Assembly: GCF_003030305.1 (NCBI RefSeq)
Contig: NZ_CP023676.1
Coordinates: 558,001 to 622,000 of the forward strand
DNA from: Cutibacterium acnes
GTDB taxonomy: Bacteria > Actinomycetota > Actinomycetes > Propionibacteriales > Propionibacteriaceae
DNA: 64,000 nt
Reading direction: 5' to 3'
Below the pieces are notes generated by a model, which had not been told where the DNA came from, did not search any database, and worked only from the letters and a program-made list of their open reading frames with translations. The translations under genes and the position numbers were made by a program. Shown here piece after piece: positions 37,950 to 49,866 of the stretch (its first letter is position 1; the number at the start of each line of letters is the position of its first letter).

Positions 37950-38915
37950 CTACTTGATCTTGTCGGTGACGTCGGTGCCGTCGGTATTAAAAGCCCTAGT
38001 CAGGCCGTTAATGTCAACGCGAAGGACGGGCGTGTCAAGCTTCGTGTCCTGAGAAATGGTCCATTCCATGTCGGATGGCTTCTGGTGGGCTTGCGCAGCC
38101 GCGAGATTCATGATGCGGACGATGACGTGTGGATTCAGGAGGCCAGGCGAGAAGGTTGCGGACGCGTCGCTCCTGCGTTGTACCGCCCATGCGGGCATAT
38201 CGGCAGACCGGGTCCGCCTCATGACGATGCCAGGTGTCGTTGTCGGCGTATCGACGATGATGGCCTTACCGGGCTGGTAGCTGATCTGGTCGACTTGCTT
38301 AGCGCTCGCGACAGCATCACTTAATGCCTCAGTCATGCCAGAAGTCGATGCGAAGTCAATGTGGTTGATGGCAGATCCATTGGGTCGGAAGAAGACGGTC
38401 TGGGTTTCTGGCTTGGTCGAGACTGTCATGAGGACAGTACCTTGGTTGTACTCGACGATCTGCAAGTTCTGGTTCATATGGGATCCGGAGATATCGGCGG
38501 CCCTGCTTAATATCACGGGCAACTTCTCTACGGCGAAGTCGCCAGGATTGAAGGGGCGTGACGCTGTTTGAGTGCTCTGAGTTGCTGACGAGTCGATCTT
38601 GCCGTTCTGCCAGGTCCAGATTGTTGGGGAGTTACCGATCTGAACGGTGATGCTGAGCGCACCCTTAGTGATGTCTACCTTGGTGATAGGTCCATTGCCC
38701 GACGCTGCAACAAGTTCATTGATGATCGCGCGGGTATGGATGCCATCGAGCGGGGATACCGAGGCCGTGACCTTGGACGACGGGACCAAAGCAGTTCGGC
38801 TCGGCTCGTCTGAAGGCGTCGTGGGAGTTGTTGAAGTACATGACGCACACACGCATAGCGCGGCCGCACTGAGGATCACGCTTGCGGTTTGACGGAACCT
38901 TATTCGATACGTCAT
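37950..38915 (-). CDS. Lipoprotein of unknown function
   Basis: 321 residues; no family recognised. The N-terminus is a lipoprotein signal with lipobox VCASC near residue 26, followed by a Thr/Ser/Pro linker. The rest is soluble and beta-rich in appearance, with QIVEYNQGTVLMTVSTK near 153 and ARSADMPAWAV-type segments, and no cysteine after the lipobox. It may have arisen as a periplasm-side sensor or binding protein, but nothing shows a ligand. TAGACT six bases before ATG 38915 suggests leaderless transcription. Located just upstream (divergent) of the rRNA operon. Confidence 0.82.
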   Translation of the reverse strand: MTYRIRFRQTASVILSAAALCVCASCTSTTPTTPSDEPSRTALVPSSKVTASVSPLDGIHTRAIINELVAASGNGPITKVDITKGALSITVQIGNSPTIWTWQNGKIDSSATQSTQTASRPFNPGDFAVEKLPVILSRAADISGSHMNQNLQIVEYNQGTVLMTVSTKPETQTVFFRPNGSAINHIDFASTSGMTEALSDAVASAKQVDQISYQPGKAIIVDTPTTTPGIVMRRTRSADMPAWAVQRRSDASATFSPGLLNPHVIVRIMNLAAAQAHQKPSDMEWTISQDTKLDTPVLRVDINGLTRAFNTDGTDVTDKIK

Positions 38916-38921
38916 GGGGTG

Positions 38922-38927
38922 AGTCTA
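38922..38927 (-). promoter_or_regulatory. Leaderless -10 box for the lipoprotein gene
   Basis: TAGACT on the minus strand, six bases (CACCCC) before ATG 38915. Confidence 0.5.
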
Positions 38928-39114
38928 TGAGGAGTTCAGCGACTGGATAGGTCTCGAGAGGGGCAACGACGGGGTAGGTAGGCCCGGGGTGAAGATGCGG
39001 CTGTTTTGTGGGTTTGTGTTGGTGGTGGGGGTGTGTGTAGTGTGTGTTGGGCCGTTGGGGGCTGCGTGTGTGGTTCTTGGTGGTGGCTGTGTTTGGGATG
39101 TTTTCTTGTCGGGT

Positions 39115-39143
39115 TTGACGGCGGGGGAGGGTTCCGGTATGGT
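39115..39143 (+). promoter_or_regulatory. rrn promoter P1 candidate
   Basis: TTGACG (39115-39120), a 17-base spacer and TATGGT (39138-39143). Best sigma-70-type match upstream of the 16S gene. Confidence 0.6.
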
Positions 39144-39211
39144 TTTCCGGGCTGCTGCTTTGGTGGTGGTGTGGTTGGCTGGTTCTGCTGGCTGGTTCTG
39201 GGATCGTGGTT

Positions 39212-39240
39212 TTGTGGTTTCGGGGTTGGTGTGGTAGGGT
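39212..39240 (+). promoter_or_regulatory. rrn promoter P2 candidate
   Basis: TTGTGG (39212-39217), a 17-base spacer and TAGGGT (39235-39240), about 67 bases before the leader motif. A third, weaker pair (TTGTGG 39362-39367, TATGAT 39384-39389, spacer 16) lies after that motif. Confidence 0.45.
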
Positions 39241-39306
39241 TGGTCGGGTCGCCTTGTGATGGTTTCTGCATGGTTTGTGTGGGGATTGTTGTGGTGGGTG
39301 TGATGT

Positions 39307-39330
39307 TTGAGAACTCAACAGTGTGTCTTT
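39307..39330 (+). promoter_or_regulatory. rRNA leader antitermination-like motif
   Basis: TTGAGAACTCAACAGTGTG followed by CTTT. A near copy (TTGAGAACTG with TAGTGGATGCGAG and TATCTTT) occurs in the 16S-23S spacer at 41197-41229. Such GAGAACTcnACAGTG blocks are typical of actinobacterial rrn leaders and spacers and are thought to act in antitermination or processing. Confidence 0.6.
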
Positions 39331-39520
39331 GATAGTCAATAGTTTTTGATGCATCTGTTTGTTGTGGATGTGTCGGATTTGTTTATGATTCCTTTGTGAT
39401 TCTGGACATGTGACTGAATATTTTTTGGTTAGTGTTTGGGGTTAGTGTATTGGATTCTTCGTGGTGTCACTGTTGCCTGTGTGCGTGCTGTGTGTGCGTG
39501 TGTGGGTGGGTGATATTTTT

Positions 39521-41051
<1,531 letters not shown>

Positions 41052-41196
41052 AGTTTTTGTGAGTGGAATGTTGGCGTCCTGCCTGTGATGGGTGGGGTTG
41101 AGGGCATGCTGTTGGGTTGTGGGGTATCACATGTGTGGTGGCCTGTGCGGTGCTGTGTTGCGTGCGTGTGTGCGTGGTGTGGTGTTCGTGTGGTGG

Positions 41197-41229
41197 TTGA
41201 GAACTGTATAGTGGATGCGAGTATCTTTA
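41197..41229 (+). promoter_or_regulatory. Spacer antitermination-like motif
   Basis: Second copy of the leader motif (TTGAGAACTG ... ATCTTT) within the 16S-23S spacer (41047-41260). The spacer holds no tRNA gene. Confidence 0.5.
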
Positions 41230-41260
41230 TTGTTGTATGTGTTTGTGCGACGTGGTGTTG

Positions 41261-44346
<3,086 letters not shown>

Positions 44347-44450
44347 ACCATACGCGTGTGTGCGCGTGACTCGTATCCACTATACGGCTCCCAGCCCCTT
44401 CACGGGTTGCGCCGTTTAATGTATGTGTTCTACTGTATGGTTTTCAGGTT

Positions 44451-44568
44451 TTCCGGTGGCCATAGTGGAAGGGAAACACCCGGTCCCATTCCGAACCCGG
44501 TCGTTAAGCCTTCCAACGCTGATGGTACTGCACGAGGGATCGTGTGGGAGAGTAAGACGCTGCCGGAA
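44451..44568 (+). rRNA. rrf: 5S ribosomal RNA
   Basis: About 118 bases. The terminal stem TTCCGGTGGC pairs with GCTGCCGGAA. The internal sequence CCCGGTCCCATTCCGAACCC is the standard 5S core. Third gene of the rrn operon, 104 bases after the 23S end. Confidence 0.94.
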
Positions 44569-44581
44569 TACTTATACTGTT

Positions 44582-44602
44582 CCTTCCCCCAGGGGGGAAG
44601 GA
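44582..44602 (+). terminator. First terminator hairpin after 5S
   Basis: CCTTCCCCC and GGGGGAAGG pair closely around AGG-type bases, directly after the 5S gene. Confidence 0.6.
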
Positions 44603-44603
44603 G

Positions 44604-44672
44604 TATGCGTGTGTGGGTGTATCACCCCTCCAGCCAGTCTGGCTGGAGGGGTGATACACCCACACACGCATA
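44604..44672. terminator. 69-base perfect palindrome closing the rrn operon
   Basis: Two exact 34-base complementary arms (44604-44637 and 44639-44672) around a single T. The centre CCCCTCCAGCCAG-T-CTGGCTGGAGGGG is a normal strong terminator; the outer 21 bases of each arm (from TATGCGTGTGTGGGTG) extend it far beyond what termination needs. Confidence 0.85.
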
Positions 44673-44928
44673 CCCACACGCCCAGGCCCCAGCCAGACTA
44701 TAGGTCGCATTATTGCTAGACATAACCAGGCCCGGGTGTAGGGGAATACGAGTGTGGCCTGACACCACACCACCAGATTATGTAACCATGCCACGTGGGA
44801 GGCATGGCTAGCGTGTCCTAACACTCACTGAAACCACCACACCAACACTAACTGCTCGGCGCGCTAGCACTACGACCAGAAACCATCACAATCAAAGTAT
44901 GTGGACCAACCATGCACACCAGGGCCGG
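44673..44928. other. Gene-free AC-rich stretch after rrn
   Basis: 256 bases without a gene. The plus strand is rich in A and C, the mirror of the GT-rich leader upstream of the operon. A few short repeats of CACCACAC type are seen. No promoter or RNA could be recognised. Confidence 0.4.
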
Positions 44929-45426
44929 CTAGCCACAACAACCTAGAGTCTGGTCGACACGCAACATAACCACACGCCTACCACGATACGACACCACCAC
45001 AAACCCCACCCGACGACACACCCGCACCAACCACCCAACACCAACACCAACACTGAGACTTACAGACTTAATTCCGTTCGCACTGCACGTGTCGAGGAGG
45101 CTTTCCAGAAGGTATCCGCCGAGCCCCTGCTCACGGTGGTGAGGGGAGATTGCGATGACCAGTTCTGGGATTCCGGGGGCAACAAATCCATAACCTGGGT
45201 CCGAGGCAGGCAAATTGCGGACCCATGCGGCGCCGACGGCGGTGTCGTCAACAAGACAGATAAGCCCTACTTGGTCGGGCGTCCAGCCATCGATGTAATG
45301 TGCGATAGCTGGATTTGTGCGGCACTCTTCGACGTCGAGCGGCCCGGATGTACCGCCTGCCGCATGTCTCAGGACGTGGACCATGAAAGGTAGGTCTGCG
45401 GGGGTTGCCCGTCTCGTCGTAGCCAT
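44929..45426 (-). CDS. GNAT-family acetyltransferase
   Basis: 165 residues of the Gcn5-related acetyltransferase fold. Motif A is REQGLGGYLLESLLDTCS near residue 97, with the preceding strand LVIAISPHH and the following SVSLSVGVG. The last 35 residues (after SVGVGVG) are unusually rich in Val, Arg and Cys because they are coded by the skewed AC/GT-rich DNA beside the rRNA operon, and the usual NPARRLYER helix is hard to see; the C-terminus may have been altered. TAACCT lies six bases before ATG 45426. Substrate unknown. Confidence 0.8.
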   Translation of the reverse strand: MATTRRATPADLPFMVHVLRHAAGGTSGPLDVEECRTNPAIAHYIDGWTPDQVGLICLVDDTAVGAAWVRNLPASDPGYGFVAPGIPELVIAISPHHREQGLGGYLLESLLDTCSANGIKSVSLSVGVGVGWLVRVCRRVGFVVVSYRGRRVVMLRVDQTLGCCG

Positions 45427-45432
45427 GACGTC

Positions 45433-45438
45433 AGGTTA
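45433..45438 (-). promoter_or_regulatory. Leaderless -10 box for the GNAT gene
   Basis: TAACCT on the minus strand, six bases (GACGTC) before ATG 45426, and no Shine-Dalgarno sequence. Confidence 0.5.
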
Positions 45439-45483
45439 CCGATCGGTGACAACGATCCTTGATAGGGCTGCAAGAATAGGTTT

Positions 45484-45993
45484 GTGGTAACAAGTGCGAG
45501 GCGCATCCGGGCTAGAAAGGTTCCCCGGCGTTCTGTTCCCCGCGCGTTCGCGAGAGGATGCTTGACGGTTCACTCCGTCCTGCCGTTTCCCTTGTCTGGC
45601 CTGCCCGTTACCTTCATCGGTTACTGCATTATCAACGGGTTGGGGTTCCTTATCGATATGAGCCTATTGGCCGTTTTCTTCCGAGGGGTAGGTTTGCCGT
45701 ATCCGGTGTCGGTGTCCCTGGGATACGGGCTGTCGGCTGTCTACTCATTCGTTGTGAATCGATGGCTGAACTTCCACTCTCACGGTAACCTCGGTCGTCA
45801 GAGCGGACGCTACGTGGTGACGATGGTGACGAATTACGTGTGCCTAACCCTGGGATTGTCGTCCTTGCTGGAATCCTTGGGCGTTCATTTTGAGCTCGCT
45901 AGGTTCACCGCCGCTTGCGTTGAGGGCCTTTACGTCTATTTGATGTTGAGTATTTGGGTGTTCCCGAAGTCCGGGAGACGACAATTGGCGTGA
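45484..45993 (+). CDS. GtrA-family membrane protein
   Basis: 169 residues. Four hydrophobic segments match the GtrA family, with FIGYCIINGLGFLIDMSLL near residue 44, VSLGYGLSAVYSFVVNRWLNF near 76 (two joined blocks) and YVVTMVTNYVCLTLGLSSLL near 109. GtrA-like proteins are proposed to help flip lipid-linked sugars for cell-wall or glycan decoration; a partner glycosyltransferase is not adjacent. The GTG 45484 start is uncertain; the N-terminal 30 Arg-rich residues may not be translated. Confidence 0.82.
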   Translation: MVTSARRIRARKVPRRSVPRAFARGCLTVHSVLPFPLSGLPVTFIGYCIINGLGFLIDMSLLAVFFRGVGLPYPVSVSLGYGLSAVYSFVVNRWLNFHSHGNLGRQSGRYVVTMVTNYVCLTLGLSSLLESLGVHFELARFTAACVEGLYVYLMLSIWVFPKSGRRQLA

Positions 45994-46067
45994 AGGACGT
46001 TGCTTTCCATACCTTGGGGCTCTGATGGTGGCATAGTGGTCAAGCCATCTTATGGAAGAAGGGGAAC

Positions 46068-48056
46068 ATGTCTGACCTATCGAGCTCGTCAGCGCCGGCC
46101 CGACGGCCGGGAACCTCAGTACGTGAATTGACCTTCCGAGGCATCGTCCTCGGTGGCCTCATGACGTTGATTTTCACCGCGGCGAATGTTTACCTCGGGC
46201 TCAAGGTCGGTTTGACCTTCGCCACGTCTATTCCTGCTGCCGTCATCTCGATGGCCGTGCTGCGTCACTTCAAGGGACACTCGGTCGAAGAGAACAACAT
46301 TGTCCAGACGATCGCGTCGGCGGCCGGCACCCTCTCCGCGATTATTTTCGTGCTGCCCGGACTTATCATGGTCGGCTGGTGGTCAGGTTTCCCGTACTGG
46401 ACCACCCTAGCTATCTGTCTAGTTGGCGGCATCCTCGGCGTTATGTATTCGATTCCGCTGCGTCGGGCCCTCGTGACAGGCTCGGATCTTCCCTACCCGG
46501 AGGGCGTCGCAGGAGCTGAGGTGCTCAAAGTAGGCGATTCCGCTGGTGCCGCCGAGGCTAACAAGGTGGGTCTGCGAGTCATCATCGTCGGTTCTGTGGT
46601 CTCTGCAGCGTACGCCCTGTTGTCGGATCTTAAGCTTGTGAAGTCGGCGCTGACCAAGCCTTTCAAGACGGGCGACAGTAGCGGCTCGATGGTTGGCGTG
46701 AGCATGTCGATGGCGCTCATTGGCGTCGGTCACTTGGTTGGTATTGCCGTGGCCGCGGCCATCCTCGTCGGTCTCTTTATTTCGTACGGTGCGATCCTGC
46801 CGTGGCGGGTATCCGGCAAAGTTGGTAGCGACCTTACGGTGATTCAGGACGTCTTCACTAGCGATGTCCGCTTCGTCGGTGCTGGCACCATCGGTGTTGC
46901 GGCTATCTGGACTCTTGTCAAGGTCATTGGCCCCATCGTCAAGGGCATCAGCGATTCCATAAGTTCCTCCAAGACACGTCACGAGGGCGGCGAAGTCCCA
47001 CTGACCGAGCGTGACCTACCGGTTTCTGTTGTCCTCACCGTGGTGTTGATCTCGATGATCCCGATCGGTTTCATGCTGTGGGGATTTGCTCGCGACATGG
47101 TTGTATCGCGGTCCATGACCGGCGTCATCATCGTCAGCTTGGCGTTCATCCTGCTCGTCGGTCTGGCTGTTGCTTCTGTGTGCGGTTACATGGCTGGTCT
47201 CATCGGTGCATCCAATAGCCCGATTTCCGGCGTTGGCATCCTGGTCGTCCTGGTGGCTGCTCTCCTCATCAAACTCACCTATGGTGCTGTTGGTGGTGGT
47301 GAGACGGTTAAGCTGGTGGCCTATACCCTGTTTACCGCATCCATCGTCTTTGGTATCGCGACGATCTCGAATGACAACCTGCAGGACCTCAAGACTGGTC
47401 AGTTGGTTGGTTCGACGCCGTGGAAACAGCAGATTGCGCTGATCATCGGAGTTATTTTTGGTTCGGCGATCATCCCGCCCGTCATGCAGCTCATGCAGAG
47501 CGCCTTTGGTTTCCAGGGTGCCCCCGGTGCTGGTCCGAACGCTTTGCAAGCCCCACAAGCTACCCTTATTTCCTCGCTGGCGACTGGCGTCTTCGGCGGG
47601 TCTCTTGACTGGGGACTCATGGGGATTGGTGCCCTGGTGGGTATCGGCGTTATCGTCGTCGACGAGATCCTCACTCACACCACCAAGAAGTTCTCCCTTC
47701 CGCCCCTAGCCGTCGGGATGGGCATGTACTTGCCGATGACCCTGTCTTTGACGATTCCGATTGGCGCCGCGCTTGGCTGGCTGTTCGACAAGTGGGCGGC
47801 CCACACCGCCGGTGATGTCGAAGGTAAAAAGCGGACCGGAATCTTGCTGGCCACGGGCCTCATCGTCGGTGAGTCAATCTTCGGTGTCATCTATGCTGCC
47901 ATGATCGCGGCCGCGGGATCCGAGGACGCCATTGCCATCGCGCCTGAGTCATGGGACAGCGGCGCTGGGATCGTTGGCGTGATCACCTTCGCCGCTGCAA
48001 TCGCGTTCCTGTACCGGTGGACCAAGCGCCAGGCGAAAGAGCGCGTCGAAGCGTGA
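46068..48056 (+). CDS. Oligopeptide transporter, OPT family
   Basis: 662 residues with about 15-16 hydrophobic segments. The N-terminal LTFRGIVLGGLMTLIFTAAN and VYLGLKVGLTFATSIPAAV blocks and SVEENNIVQTIASAAGTL near residue 84 are the hallmark of the OPT family (YSL/ISP5-like). Later SNDNLQDLKTGQLVGSTP near 445 is also conserved. Proton-driven uptake of peptides or metal-chelates is expected. AAGGGG before ATG 46068. Single gene, no associated peptidase nearby. Confidence 0.92.
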   Translation: MSDLSSSSAPARRPGTSVRELTFRGIVLGGLMTLIFTAANVYLGLKVGLTFATSIPAAVISMAVLRHFKGHSVEENNIVQTIASAAGTLSAIIFVLPGLIMVGWWSGFPYWTTLAICLVGGILGVMYSIPLRRALVTGSDLPYPEGVAGAEVLKVGDSAGAAEANKVGLRVIIVGSVVSAAYALLSDLKLVKSALTKPFKTGDSSGSMVGVSMSMALIGVGHLVGIAVAAAILVGLFISYGAILPWRVSGKVGSDLTVIQDVFTSDVRFVGAGTIGVAAIWTLVKVIGPIVKGISDSISSSKTRHEGGEVPLTERDLPVSVVLTVVLISMIPIGFMLWGFARDMVVSRSMTGVIIVSLAFILLVGLAVASVCGYMAGLIGASNSPISGVGILVVLVAALLIKLTYGAVGGGETVKLVAYTLFTASIVFGIATISNDNLQDLKTGQLVGSTPWKQQIALIIGVIFGSAIIPPVMQLMQSAFGFQGAPGAGPNALQAPQATLISSLATGVFGGSLDWGLMGIGALVGIGVIVVDEILTHTTKKFSLPPLAVGMGMYLPMTLSLTIPIGAALGWLFDKWAAHTAGDVEGKKRTGILLATGLIVGESIFGVIYAAMIAAAGSEDAIAIAPESWDSGAGIVGVITFAAAIAFLYRWTKRQAKERVEA

Positions 48057-48098
48057 GAGGAGCGATCACCGAGTGCACTCGGCCACCTCGAGGAGCTA

Positions 48099-48962
48099 TC
48101 ACGGAAGCTGGGCAAGCTCCTCGTCGTTCAGCGTGACGTCGACGGACCTGAGGGAATCAAGAATCGTCTGGGAACGGTGGGACCCGGGAATCGGGATGAC
48201 GTGCGGGCCCTTGCTCAGCTCCCAAGCAAGGATGACCTGTGCCCGGCTGATGCCACGGGCGTCGGCGATGCGCTGGAAGGCCGCGAATGCGTCCTCGTCG
48301 AGGGGACGACGATACCCGCCCAGCGGGCTCCACGCGACGAAGGCTAGGCCGAGTTCGCCGCATAGCTCCAGTTCCGGACGCGAGGATAGAAATCCTGGGG
48401 AGAACTGGTTCTGCACCGCCACGAGACGATCACCGAGGATGCTGTGGGCCAGTCGAATCTGGTCGGGATTGGCATTAGAGATGCCTGCGGTACGCGCCAA
48501 ACCGTCGTCGAGGATTCCGGCCAGAGTCCGCACCATGCCTTCGTATTCGACCTTGGGGTCAGGGCGATGCAAATACAATAGATCGATCTGGTCGGTACGC
48601 AATGCCTCAGCCGAGAGCTTCGCGTCGCGACGCAGTCGTTCCGGTGACCCATCAACATCCCAGACGGGTTGCCCGGCGTCGTTGAAACAGCGAAAGTGCC
48701 CGACTTTAGTGGCCACCGAGATTGTCGAATGGTCACCATCCCATGACGCCAAGGCATCGGTGACGAGCCTTTCGCCGTACTGCTCCACGCCTCCTGACTC
48801 GTAATAGGCCCAAGCGGTGTCAATGTGGGTGCATCCCGCGTCGAGGACGTCATGGAGGATGTTGATCGCGGTCTCGCGGTCGGGACGGCCCTCAATAGAC
48901 AGCGGCATCGAGCCGTAGGCAATTGCTGACGTACGGAATGGTCCGATCTGGCGGTACTTCAT
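48099..48962 (-). CDS. Aldo/keto reductase
   Basis: 287 residues in the AKR fold. THIDTAWAYYESGGVEQYG near residue 45 gives the catalytic Asp and Tyr, SVATKVGHF near 81 the Lys, and LLYLHRPDP near 127 the His. The cofactor end VIPIPGSHRSQTI near 255 matches NADPH binding. ATG 48962 has AAAGGAG upstream. The substrate is unknown. It is convergent with the OPT transporter gene. Confidence 0.92.
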   Translation of the reverse strand: MKYRQIGPFRTSAIAYGSMPLSIEGRPDRETAINILHDVLDAGCTHIDTAWAYYESGGVEQYGERLVTDALASWDGDHSTISVATKVGHFRCFNDAGQPVWDVDGSPERLRRDAKLSAEALRTDQIDLLYLHRPDPKVEYEGMVRTLAGILDDGLARTAGISNANPDQIRLAHSILGDRLVAVQNQFSPGFLSSRPELELCGELGLAFVAWSPLGGYRRPLDEDAFAAFQRIADARGISRAQVILAWELSKGPHVIPIPGSHRSQTILDSLRSVDVTLNDEELAQLP

Positions 48963-49077
48963 ACATCTCCTTTAGTAGTGGTCGTATCCATGATGCTCCG
49001 GTGGTGTGGCAACTACATCGTGCCCTGAGTCGCGACCAAGTGCATTGATCGTAGGACGTGGGAGAGATCTACTTCGC

Positions 49078-49710
49078 TCACGAGCCGGCGAGGCATACCC
49101 CGGTGGCGTGAACGGGGCAGTAACCGAAGGGGTTGTCTTCGAGATACTGCTGGTGCTCGGCCTCCGCCAGGTAAAACTCGACGCCGTTGGCCATGGAGAT
49201 CGCGGTCGTGATGGCTCCATAGCCCGCGTTGAGTAGGTTGGCTTGGTAAGAGCCCTTGACAGTGGTGGCCGTCATGAACTGTTCGGTGGTGGTGCACCAG
49301 ATCTCCGAACGGTACTGTGTGCCCACGTCGTTGCCCTGGCGCATTCCCTGAGTAGGGTCATGGTTTTCCAGGAAGATAGTGAGGATCGCCTCGGTCGAGA
49401 CCTGAGTGGGGTCGTAGGTTACTCGAACGGTTTCGGCGTGTCCGGTGCATCCCGTGTACACCTCGCGGTAGGTGGGGTTAGGGGTGAGACCGCCCATGTA
49501 CCCGACGGCGGTCTGCAGTACTCCGTCAGTGTTCCAAAACAGCTTTTCGGCTCCCCAAAAACAGCCCATGGCTAGGTAGATCGTCTCTGAGCTTGGGAAG
49601 GGACGATCGAGCCGGTCTCCGGTCACTCGGTGGAAGAACGGCATCGCCAGCACTGGGGTATGACCCCCTGGTAGTGCGTTCTCCGATGAGACCATCTCGG
49701 TTTTATTCAT
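49078..49710 (-). CDS. msrA: Peptide methionine sulfoxide reductase MsrA
   Basis: Repairs methionine-S-sulfoxide. 210 residues with the catalytic MGCFWGAEKLFW near residue 47, TAVGYMGGLTPNPTYREVYTG near 67 (two blocks), GHAETVRVTYDP near 91, and HDPTQGMRQGNDVGTQYRS near 116 (split). A C-terminal resolving cysteine is present (CPVHATGVC). ATG 49710 with GGAG upstream. Divergent from the methionine/alanine-type importer genes, which may reflect a common methionine theme. Confidence 0.95.
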   Translation of the reverse strand: MNKTEMVSSENALPGGHTPVLAMPFFHRVTGDRLDRPFPSSETIYLAMGCFWGAEKLFWNTDGVLQTAVGYMGGLTPNPTYREVYTGCTGHAETVRVTYDPTQVSTEAILTIFLENHDPTQGMRQGNDVGTQYRSEIWCTTTEQFMTATTVKGSYQANLLNAGYGAITTAISMANGVEFYLAEAEHQQYLEDNPFGYCPVHATGVCLAGS

Positions 49711-49866
49711 GTGCTGTCTCCTCGCAGGCCAGCTCTCTCGTTACGGGTTCAACGAATCACGTCAGCGATCCATTCCTGCCTATCTCAGTGGATGGTCCAT
49801 GATCCGGTCTCCTCCCTTCAGTATGTGAGACTTTGTCACCAAAGTTCACTGCACGAAAGGATCAAC

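Larger units (their letters stand above)
38928..39520 (+). other. GT-rich rRNA operon leader region
   Basis: 593 bases without a gene. From about 38995 to 39310 the plus strand is overwhelmingly G and T (long GTGTG, TGGTGG and TTGGTG tracts), unlike any coding part of the window. It contains two promoter candidates and an antitermination-like leader motif, listed separately. Frames drawn through it code for low-complexity protein and are rejected. Confidence 0.7.

Noticed and set aside
39006-39354. Frames through the GT-rich leader on both strands
   Set aside because: They encode low-complexity Gly/Val/Cys- or Pro/Thr/His-rich strings from a non-coding leader region.
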